From: Chitinophagales bacterium
GTDB taxonomy: Bacteria > Bacteroidota > Bacteroidia > Chitinophagales > CAIODY01
Direction of reading: 5' to 3'
NCBI GenBank assembly: GCA_023251415.1
Contig: JAHEYX010000012.1
Span: forward strand, 1 to 12,652
DNA: 12,652 bases
Within the stretch, counting starts at the first letter, position 1; each line of letters opens with the position of its first letter. The notes under the pieces are model-generated. The model saw nothing but the letters and a program-made list of their open reading frames with translations, was not told the DNA's origin and ran no database searches. Of the stretch, positions 6,493 to 12,652 are shown piece after piece. A program made the position numbers and the translations under genes.

Positions 6493-7941
6493 TTAAACAA
6501 TTTCACCAATTAAAGTTCCGGTTGTTGTTGCCGTTACTTTCACATGAACATAGGTTCCTTTCTGCGCTTGACCACCTTGAAAAACAATCATTTGATTTTG
6601 CGTATTACGACCACACAATTGCCCATCAACTTTCTTATGTGAAGGTCCTTCGATCAATACCTTAAACGTTTGTCCTACAGCAGCTTTGTTTTTCTCGTGA
6701 GCATAAAAACGGCACAAGGCAATAATTTCATCCAAACGTTGCTGTTTAACTTCTTCAGGTACATCGTCTGCAAATTTCTTTTGAGCCGGGGTTCCACTTC
6801 TTTCACTGTATTTAAAATGATAACTGAAGTCGAATTTGCAATAGTTAATCATCGAGATGGTATCAGCATGTTGTTCATCGGTTTCTCCGCAAAATCCGGT
6901 TATAATATCGGTACTCACTGCACATTCAGGTATCAATTCTTTGATACGATTAAATTTCTGCAAGTACCATTCCCGATCATAAGTACGATTCATACGTTCC
7001 AATACTTCCGAGTTTCCGGATTGTGCAGGCAAGTGGATTTGTTTACAGATATTCTCATGGGCTAACATCGTATACAATACTTCATCGGTGATATCCTTTG
7101 GATGTGAAGTAGAAAAGCGCACACGTAAATCAGGACTGATAGCTGCTACCATAGCCAATAATTGCGCAAAGTTGATAGATAAACTGCCTTCTGCTTCATT
7201 TTGCCAATGGTAAGAATCTACGTTTTGACCCAATAAGGTGATATCTCTAAACCCTTCATTAAAGAGCATAGTAGCTTCTGCAACAATAGAATAGGCATCG
7301 CGGCTACGCTCACGACCACGTGTATACGGAACAACACAAAAACTGCACATGTTATTACAACCTCTGGCTATAGTCACAAACCCGTTGATGCCATTTGATG
7401 AAAGACGGGTAGGGGATATATCGGCATACGTTTCTTCGCGACTCAATAACACGTTTACGGCTTTATGACCTGAAGCAGCTTCTTGAATTAATTCGGTTAA
7501 GGAACGATAAGCATCCGGTCCTACTATTAAATCAACCATTTGCTCTTGTTCTAAAAGCTTTTCTTTTAAACGCTCAGCCATGCAGCCTAAAACACCAATT
7601 AGTGTTTCAGGACGAGTTTTTTTAACAGCCTTAAATTGACGAAGCCGTTCACGCACTTTTTGTTCGGCATTTTCACGTATCGAGCAGGTGTTGATTAAAA
7701 TTAAGTCGGCTTCTTTGTAATTGGTTGTAATGCCATAACCTTCTTTATTCAATAAGGTGGCAACGATTTCGCTGTCGTTAAAATTCAAGGCACAGCCGTA
7801 GCTTTCAACGTAAAACTGTTTTCCGTTGGCGGGTGCATTAACGTTCAGTTGCGTAGCAGGATTACTACCAAAAGCTTCTCCTTGACGCGTTTCATCGTGT
7901 TCTTTGACAGAAATTCCGTTTAATAAGGGATTGTGTTCCAT
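6493..7941 (-). CDS. miaB: tRNA-2-methylthio-N6-dimethylallyladenosine synthase
   Basis: A radical-SAM methylthiotransferase that converts i6A at position 37 of tRNAs to ms2i6A. The 482-residue protein has the three family parts in order. The N-terminal UPF0004 domain has cluster cysteines Cys50 (ESYGCALN), Cys86 (INTCSIRENAE) and Cys120 (GVLGCMAERL). The radical-SAM domain has the CxxxCxxC motif RGCNNMCSFCVVPYTRGRE (Cys195, 199, 202), and a TRAM domain closes the C-terminus (about 415-482). NTCSIRENAE and VVPYTRGRERSR favour MiaB over MtaB or RimO. The start at ATG 7941 is preferred to the in-frame GTG at 7974 because a TACATTTG promoter box lies between them. About 40 residues precede the first domain, a little longer than in enterobacterial MiaB. 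tag follows, 14 bases after the stop if its original start is used. Confidence 0.95.
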   Translation of the reverse strand: MEHNPLLNGISVKEHDETRQGEAFGSNPATQLNVNAPANGKQFYVESYGCALNFNDSEIVATLLNKEGYGITTNYKEADLILINTCSIRENAEQKVRERLRQFKAVKKTRPETLIGVLGCMAERLKEKLLEQEQMVDLIVGPDAYRSLTELIQEAASGHKAVNVLLSREETYADISPTRLSSNGINGFVTIARGCNNMCSFCVVPYTRGRERSRDAYSIVAEATMLFNEGFRDITLLGQNVDSYHWQNEAEGSLSINFAQLLAMVAAISPDLRVRFSTSHPKDITDEVLYTMLAHENICKQIHLPAQSGNSEVLERMNRTYDREWYLQKFNRIKELIPECAVSTDIITGFCGETDEQHADTISMINYCKFDFSYHFKYSERSGTPAQKKFADDVPEEVKQQRLDEIIALCRFYAHEKNKAAVGQTFKVLIEGPSHKKVDGQLCGRNTQNQMIVFQGGQAQKGTYVHVKVTATTTGTLIGEIV

Positions 7942-7955
7942 AATTGCAATGGCTG

Positions 7956-7963
7956 CAAATGTA
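7956..7963 (-). promoter_or_regulatory. Bacteroidota -7 promoter box for miaB
   Basis: On the minus strand this reads TACATTTG, an exact TAnnTTTG match. The transcript would start near 7949, so the GTG at 7974 would not be transcribed from it and ATG 7941 becomes the start with a leader of only about 8 bases. It would drive miaB and probably tag. Confidence 0.5.
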
Positions 7964-8055
7964 TAAAAATACACGCTAAAATGCTAATCTTAGGCTTAAC
8001 ATTGCAACTACAAGGAGCTAGGTTAAATCAATAGTTCCGATACAGGAGGGCCACA

Positions 8056-8766
8056 TTATTTGGTGTTGCTGTGATCAAAATAACCATGATTTTCAACCTT
8101 GGTGGTAAAAAAGTTGATGAATAAAACAGCAAATATTAAGAAAATCAAGGATTGACAACACACCAACACTTTTCCAAAGTCGGTAACCGGAACAAAATCA
8201 CCATAACCAATTGTGGCCGAAGTAATACAACTGAAATAGATAGGATCGAATGTGCTTGCGAAGGGTTTATTCAAATAATTACCCGAAGAATAAATTACTG
8301 CAAAATCCAATATGATTTCGATGTAGTTAAAAAATACCAATAACATGGCACGCTTGTAGGAGCACGGTCTTGACAGGTTATCGGAGGCAAATATCAAAGT
8401 AGAAACATGTAATAAAGTTTCAATCATTAGCCATATCATCCCCCAAACTACTAGTGTAAGGTGTTGCCAATGGTTAATAATTATTAGCAAGGGAAAGGCT
8501 ACTTTCAGCAGTACGAGTAACTCTACGGTAAAGTCGCGAAAGGCAATACCATAGCGACCTGTGAATTGTTTTAAATAGGTGCCGATAAATAAAAATTGCG
8601 ATATTGCTAAAAAGAGCCGCAACAATTTCTCTAAACCGATATCATCATGTTGTTCATTTTCCCATATCGAATGAATATTGTGTATATGCTTACTAATAGC
8701 GCTTTGTATTGGCGCTTCGTTATGAATGGGTTTACCGAGTATCAGTTTTTTTATAAACAGTTTCAT
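8056..8766 (-). CDS. Potassium-channel-like membrane protein
   Basis: A 236-residue inner-membrane protein. Hydrophobic segments lie at about 48-66, 80-98, 103-127, 139-160 and 197-222. Between the last two is a pore loop with the K+ selectivity signature SATIGYGDFVP (TIGYGD at 185-190). The last two segments plus the loop form the two-helix pore module of the Ion_trans_2 family; the earlier helices do not show the spaced arginines of a voltage sensor. About 45 polar residues precede the first helix and only about 14 follow the last, so there is no C-terminal RCK or cyclic-nucleotide domain. It probably conducts K+ passively; what gates it is not visible. It is divergent from rarA. The ATG at 8766 lies 21 bases downstream of a near-consensus promoter box. 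Confidence 0.85.
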   Translation of the reverse strand: MKLFIKKLILGKPIHNEAPIQSAISKHIHNIHSIWENEQHDDIGLEKLLRLFLAISQFLFIGTYLKQFTGRYGIAFRDFTVELLVLLKVAFPLLIIINHWQHLTLVVWGMIWLMIETLLHVSTLIFASDNLSRPCSYKRAMLLVFFNYIEIILDFAVIYSSGNYLNKPFASTFDPIYFSCITSATIGYGDFVPVTDFGKVLVCCQSLIFLIFAVLFINFFTTKVENHGYFDHSNTK

Positions 8767-8786
8767 CGTGATGCTTGAATGTGATT

Positions 8787-8794
8787 TAAAGATA
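8787..8794 (-). promoter_or_regulatory. Weak -7 box for the channel gene
   Basis: On the minus strand this reads TATCTTTA, one base off TAnnTTTG, 20 bases before the channel ATG. The distance matches the TPR gene promoter in this window. Tentative. Confidence 0.3.
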
Positions 8795-8799
8795 ACAGT

Positions 8800-8818
8800 A
8801 ATTCAGACTACCTGAATT
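8800..8818. repeat. Palindrome in the channel/rarA intergenic region
   Basis: Perfect 7-base arms AATTCAG and CTGAATT are separated by 5 bases. The element starts 5 bases upstream of the channel gene's probable -7 box, inside its promoter spacer, the usual place for a repressor operator. There is no T tract beside it, so a terminator is unlikely. Confidence 0.4.
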
Positions 8819-8914
8819 GATTCTCATCAGCTTAAACCACAATTGAAATCAGTTGTACAGCTAAGTTGGGTATTTTCTTTTGGAATATTTACCAAAGAAA
8901 CTAGCGTCTTTTTG

Positions 8915-8922
8915 TAATTTCG
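8915..8922 (+). promoter_or_regulatory. Weak -7 box for rarA
   Basis: TAATTTCG is one base off TAnnTTTG and lies 20 bases before the ATG at 8943. If it is used, the in-frame TTG at 8880 is not transcribed, which agrees with the RarA family N-terminus beginning near 8943. Confidence 0.3.
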
Positions 8923-8942
8923 TTTTTCAATCCACACGAGGT

Positions 8943-10244
8943 ATGTCCGCAACAGGTGATTTATTTACTACTACAGCGCTTAAAGATCGTCCTTTGGCAG
9001 AACGGATGCGTCCTAATTCTATTGATACATATATTGGACAAAGTCATTTAATGGCTGAAGGAAAACCATTGCGTAGAATGTTGCAAAATGGCCAAGTAAG
9101 CTCGCTGCTGTTTTGGGGACCTCCGGGCGTTGGTAAAACTACATTAGCACTCTTGTTTGCCAAGCAATTAGCGCTTCCTTTTTATACATTAAGTGCCATC
9201 AATAGTGGTGTTAAAGAAGTTCGTGAAGTAATTCAAAAAGCACAGATTAACGGAAAAGCCATTTTGTTTATTGATGAAATACATCGGTTTAATAAAAGTC
9301 AGCAGGACTCCTTATTAGGTGCTGTTGAAAAAGGAACCATTACACTTATTGGTGCTACTACTGAAAATCCTTCTTTTGAAGTGATTAGTCCATTGCTGAG
9401 TCGTTGTCAAGTATATATTCTAAAAAACTTTTCGGAGCAAGAATTATTGCAATTGATGCAACAAGCATTGCAACAGGATGAGTTGCTTAAAAATTATTCA
9501 ATTGAATTAAAGGAAACAGCAGCGCTACTTAAGTTTTGCGGGGGAGATGCGCGTAAACTATTGAATACACTTGAGTTGGTGATTAATAATTGTGATACTT
9601 CGCAAACTGTTGTTATTACGGATGAAGTGGTGATGCAAATCATTCAACAAAAGCTGGCCTTGTATGATAAGAATGGCGAGCAGCATTATGATATTATTTC
9701 AGCCTTTATAAAAAGCATACGCGGCTCTGACCCGAATGCTGCCTTGTATTATTTAGCTCGAATGATTGAGGGGGGAGAAGATCCTTCGTTTACAGCCCGC
9801 CGTTTATTGATTTTAGCCAGTGAAGATATTGGCAATGCAAATCCAACGGCCTTAGTACTTGCTAATTCCTGTTTTCAGGCTGTTAATGTGATTGGTTATC
9901 CGGAGTGCCGCATTATTTTATCGCAGTGTGTGGTTTATTTGGCAACATCAGCCAAAAGCAATGCTACTTATATGGCTATAGAAAAAGCGTTGGCCGTAGT
10001 GCGTGATACCGGTGATTTACCGGTGCCATTGGATTTACGCAATGCACCAACTAAATTCATGAAGAATTTAGATTATGGAAAAAATTACCAATACGCTCAT
10101 TCGTTTGAAGGCAATTTTGTGCAGGCTGAATTTATGCCTGAAGCAGTAAAAGGAACTACCCTGTATGAACCGGGCAACAATCCACGTGAAAATGAAGCGA
10201 GAGCTTATTTATTGCGTTGTTGGAAAGAGAAATACGGTTACTGA
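8943..10244 (+). CDS. rarA: Replication-associated recombination protein A (RarA/MgsA, AAA+ ATPase)
   Basis: A cytoplasmic AAA+ ATPase of the RarA/MgsA/Mgs1 (WRNIP1) family that acts at stalled replication forks. The 433-residue product starts MSATGDLFTTT and then has LAERMRP....YIGQSHL, the family's N-terminal signature. Walker A is GPPGVGKT (59-66) and Walker B is ILFIDE (107-112) followed by IHRFNKSQQD, which is specific to RarA. Sensor 1 is in GATTENPSFE (137-146) and sensor 2 in GGDARKLLNTLE (200 onward). The C-terminal MgsA tetramerisation region includes ISAFIKSIRGSDPNAALYYLARM, SEDIGNANP, YLATSAKSNA and RNAPTKFMK. Length is typical and no key residue is missing. The frame is open upstream to a TTG at 8880, but the extra residues have no family counterpart. 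The gene ends 3 bases before the convergent TonB receptor gene, without a visible terminator. Confidence 0.95.
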   Translation: MSATGDLFTTTALKDRPLAERMRPNSIDTYIGQSHLMAEGKPLRRMLQNGQVSSLLFWGPPGVGKTTLALLFAKQLALPFYTLSAINSGVKEVREVIQKAQINGKAILFIDEIHRFNKSQQDSLLGAVEKGTITLIGATTENPSFEVISPLLSRCQVYILKNFSEQELLQLMQQALQQDELLKNYSIELKETAALLKFCGGDARKLLNTLELVINNCDTSQTVVITDEVVMQIIQQKLALYDKNGEQHYDIISAFIKSIRGSDPNAALYYLARMIEGGEDPSFTARRLLILASEDIGNANPTALVLANSCFQAVNVIGYPECRIILSQCVVYLATSAKSNATYMAIEKALAVVRDTGDLPVPLDLRNAPTKFMKNLDYGKNYQYAHSFEGNFVQAEFMPEAVKGTTLYEPGNNPRENEARAYLLRCWKEKYGY

Positions 10245-10247
10245 GTT

Positions 10248-12647
10248 TTAAAACTTAAAGTTCCAAGTAACAGAAGGTAATGGGATTGGAAAGAGCGCAA
10301 TTTGTTTAGCACTAACCGAAGCATTATTGCCAACACTGCCTCCGGTGTCCAAATAAATAATATACGGGTTAAAGCGGCTGTATATGTTGTAAACAGAGAA
10401 AGTCCAACTACCTTCCATGCGTTTTTTAGTCTTGTGTTTTGGGGTCCAAGTGGCAGATAAATCAGCACGATGGTAGGCCGGTAAACGGAAACCATTTTGT
10501 GGTCCGAAACCTTCCACCAATGAACCGTCAATTGCATACAAAGCGATTGGTACAGTAACAACATTACCGCTAGCATAGGTCCATGTACCGCCAAATTTCC
10601 AGTGCTCATTTAACTCGTATGATATAACAAAATTGGCATCATGACGGCGATCGAATTTAGCAGGAAACTGTTTACCATTATTTAAGTCTTTAAAAATGCG
10701 ATTGGTAAAAGCCAAGGTGTAACCAATCCAACCGGTTAATTTTCCGTATTGTTTGTTAACGAAAAACTCTGCTCCATAAGATTCGCCGGTACCAAATACA
10801 AAGTCCTTTTCTACATCGGTTTGTTGGTTTGGAACATAAAACTCGCGGTACTCAATTTGGTTCCGCATTTTTTTGTAATACACTTCTACCGATGTTTCGT
10901 AAGTATTGTTTTTTAAATTTTTGAAGAATCCGAAGGCATACTGATCACTGATTTGCGGTTTCACCAAGGCTGTACTCGGCACCCAAATATCAGTAGGCAA
11001 AGTGGTTCCGTTGTTTGAAACCAAATGAATAAACTGATTATTATGGCTGTAAGCTGCTTTGATAGAAGAAGTCGCATTGAGTTCGTAACGCGCAGTAATA
11101 CGAGGTTCTAGACCAGGTAATCCACCATAAAATTTAACCGGTTTACCTTTTGCATACAAGGTAGTATCAATGGGATTATGGTTGGCATCATAATTAATTT
11201 GGTCATAAGGTCCTGTTTGTTGATACAATACATAACGTAAACCGAAATTCACTTTTAACTTACTTGTGATGCTGTAATCATCCAAAGCATATACAGCAGC
11301 TTCGTGTGAAAATTTGTGAAAACGTTCATCCGGCTTAATTTCTAAATCACCAACTTTAGCATTGATGGCTGAAGGATTGAAATAATGGTAACTGTAGTTT
11401 ACACCAAATTTGATTTTGTGTTTATTGCTGGCGAAGTAATCGAAGTCGGATTTAACATTGTAATCGCGTATGGAGCTTAATAAGTCTAACTTAAATTGAC
11501 TTTGTGCCAAGTTGATATCGAATTGATAAGCATTATAAATAAGTGAAGTATTGACAAACAACTTTTCGTTAAACAAGTGATTCCAACGCAACGACGCTGT
11601 TTGATTGCCCCAAGGCATTTTTATGGTGAAGCTACCACTCGGCGATTTGAAACTGAATACATCACGACCAAAATAGCCGCTTAAATACAAGCGATCGCGG
11701 TCACTGATGCGATAGTTGGCTTTTAAATTGAAATCATAAAAATAGTAACCGGATCCTTTAAAACGTTTTAGCTTTTCCATGTTATTTACAAAAGGGCGAG
11801 TTAACACGTCAATGTAGGTACGGCGACCGGAAACCATGAATGAACTTTTACCTTTTTGAATCGGACCTTCTAGGGTTAATCGAGAAGCAATTAAGCCTAT
11901 ACCTCCTGTGGCATGATATGTTTTATTGTTGCCTTCTTTCATGTTAATATCTACCACTGATGAAAGTCGTCCGCCATAATTGGCAGGCATACCGCCTTTA
12001 ATTAAGGTGGTGTTTTTTATGGCATCCGAATTAAATACTGAAAAGAATCCAAACAGGTGTCCGGTATTATATACCACCGCATCATCCAATAAAATCAGGT
12101 TTTGATCCGGACCGCCACCACGCACATAAAATCCGGTTTGTCCTTCACCCGCCGACTGAACACCGGGTAATAATTGTATACTCTTCATCACATCAACTTC
12201 ACCGAATATGGCCGGTAAGGTTTTAAGTTGCTCGGTTGATAATTCAATTTGCCCCATTTGGGTGCTTTTGACTTGCGCATCTTTACGTTCAGCAGTGATA
12301 ACCACTTCTTTTTTGGCTGTGATGCCCTTCAATTTTAATTCAAAATTTAATGCTAAATTTTTATCAAGTGTTATTTTACGTTCGATTGGGTCGTATCCTA
12401 AATAAGAAACCACTATGGTATAAGTTCCGGCCGGTGCAGCCAATGAATAATAACCGTAATTATTGGTATAAGTACCTGCTGTAGGTAACTCCTTCAACAT
12501 AATGGTAGCGCTGATAAAGGTTTCGCCGTTTGCGGAATCTTTCACATAGCCACTGATGCTGTATTTGTTTTGAGCGAATGCGCTGGTTGCGTTGAAGCAT
12601 GCGAAAATAGAAAGTAAAAATAATCCAATGAATAAAGTCCTCATCAT
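10248..12647 (-). CDS. TonB-dependent outer-membrane receptor with carboxypeptidase-regulatory-like domain
   Basis: A 799-residue outer-membrane receptor, complete in the window. Residues 1-25 are a signal peptide with cleavage likely after AFA. About 29-105 is a carboxypeptidase-regulatory-like beta sandwich (ISGYVKDSANGETFISATI, NNYGYYSLAAPAGTYTIVVSYLGY), common in front of Bacteroidota TonB receptors. The plug domain spans about 120-240 with FYVRGGGPDQNLILLDD and KGGMPANYGGRLSSVVDI. The rest is a 22-strand-type barrel rich in Tyr/Phe/Asn strands and ends in the aromatic C-terminus VTWNFKF. It would import a bulky ligand using TonB-ExbBD energy. The substrate is unknown: no SusD partner, polysaccharide enzymes or siderophore genes are next to it here. 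Two ATGs stand in tandem (12647 and 12644); either could be used. Upstream control regions lie beyond the window. Confidence 0.93.
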   Translation of the reverse strand: MMRTLFIGLFLLSIFACFNATSAFAQNKYSISGYVKDSANGETFISATIMLKELPTAGTYTNNYGYYSLAAPAGTYTIVVSYLGYDPIERKITLDKNLALNFELKLKGITAKKEVVITAERKDAQVKSTQMGQIELSTEQLKTLPAIFGEVDVMKSIQLLPGVQSAGEGQTGFYVRGGGPDQNLILLDDAVVYNTGHLFGFFSVFNSDAIKNTTLIKGGMPANYGGRLSSVVDINMKEGNNKTYHATGGIGLIASRLTLEGPIQKGKSSFMVSGRRTYIDVLTRPFVNNMEKLKRFKGSGYYFYDFNLKANYRISDRDRLYLSGYFGRDVFSFKSPSGSFTIKMPWGNQTASLRWNHLFNEKLFVNTSLIYNAYQFDINLAQSQFKLDLLSSIRDYNVKSDFDYFASNKHKIKFGVNYSYHYFNPSAINAKVGDLEIKPDERFHKFSHEAAVYALDDYSITSKLKVNFGLRYVLYQQTGPYDQINYDANHNPIDTTLYAKGKPVKFYGGLPGLEPRITARYELNATSSIKAAYSHNNQFIHLVSNNGTTLPTDIWVPSTALVKPQISDQYAFGFFKNLKNNTYETSVEVYYKKMRNQIEYREFYVPNQQTDVEKDFVFGTGESYGAEFFVNKQYGKLTGWIGYTLAFTNRIFKDLNNGKQFPAKFDRRHDANFVISYELNEHWKFGGTWTYASGNVVTVPIALYAIDGSLVEGFGPQNGFRLPAYHRADLSATWTPKHKTKKRMEGSWTFSVYNIYSRFNPYIIYLDTGGSVGNNASVSAKQIALFPIPLPSVTWNFKF

Positions 12648-12652
12648 AAAAA

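Noticed and set aside
6670..7065. 131-codon open frame on the plus strand
   Set aside because: It lies wholly antisense to the radical-SAM part of miaB, has no recognisable protein features and is explained by codon structure of the real gene.
8152..8343. 63-codon plus-strand frame
   Set aside because: It is antisense to the channel pore region, with no start signal or protein features.
10238..10609. 123-codon minus-strand frame
   Set aside because: It is an alternate frame inside the 3' part of the TonB receptor gene, whose own frame carries the intact barrel and aromatic C-terminus.
10248..12647. SusC-type receptor of a polysaccharide utilisation locus
   Set aside because: At 799 residues it is shorter than typical SusC proteins, and no SusD-like lipoprotein or glycoside hydrolase is adjacent on the side visible here.
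1..12652. Mobile elements, CRISPR arrays, tRNA or rRNA genes, defence systems
   Set aside because: No transposase, integrase, terminal repeat pairs, spaced direct repeats, tRNA arms or defence gene families were seen; gene content and base composition are uniform.

Overview
The window looks like chromosomal DNA of a member of the Bacteroidota. Three things point there: two proteins with C-terminal Por/type IX secretion (T9SS) sorting domains, a TonB-dependent receptor with an N-terminal carboxypeptidase-regulatory-like domain, and several start sites preceded by the Bacteroidota -7 box TAnnTTTG instead of a Shine-Dalgarno sequence. The DNA is AT-rich throughout. A genus cannot be named from this stretch.

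Layout. 2-112: the last 36 codons of a T9SS-secreted protein, followed by a strong bidirectional hairpin terminator (129-166). 167-656: about 490 bases without an intact gene; its right half holds what looks like a small decayed gene on the minus strand. 657-1682 (-): a TPR lipoprotein, divergent from guaA (GMP synthase, +), which starts near 1846. 3518-5053 (+) and 5063-5911 (+): a secreted CARDB/PKD/T9SS-tail protein followed at 9 bases by an alpha/beta hydrolase. 5908-6478 (-): tag (3-methyladenine DNA glycosylase I), downstream of miaB (6493-7941, -), a tRNA methylthiotransferase. 8056-8766 (-): a K+-channel-like membrane protein, divergent from rarA (8943-10244, +), an AAA+ replication/recombination factor. 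10248-12647 (-): the complete TonB-dependent receptor.

Most genes are housekeeping (purine synthesis, tRNA modification, DNA repair, replication-fork maintenance) or envelope genes. They do not form one pathway. Two likely transcription units are visible: the secreted protein plus hydrolase, and miaB plus tag. Convergent pairs are packed tightly: the hydrolase and tag stops share the four bases TTAA, and rarA and the TonB receptor end 3 bases apart.

The most noteworthy observation is that tag is frameshifted at its 5' end. The conserved N-terminus (MSDNKIRCP) is present just upstream, one frame off. Restoring two bases would rebuild an RCPWC zinc/tryptophan motif with exactly the spacing of E. 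coli Tag. I found no mobile element, CRISPR array, tRNA, rRNA or defence island, and nothing I can call a new biological system.
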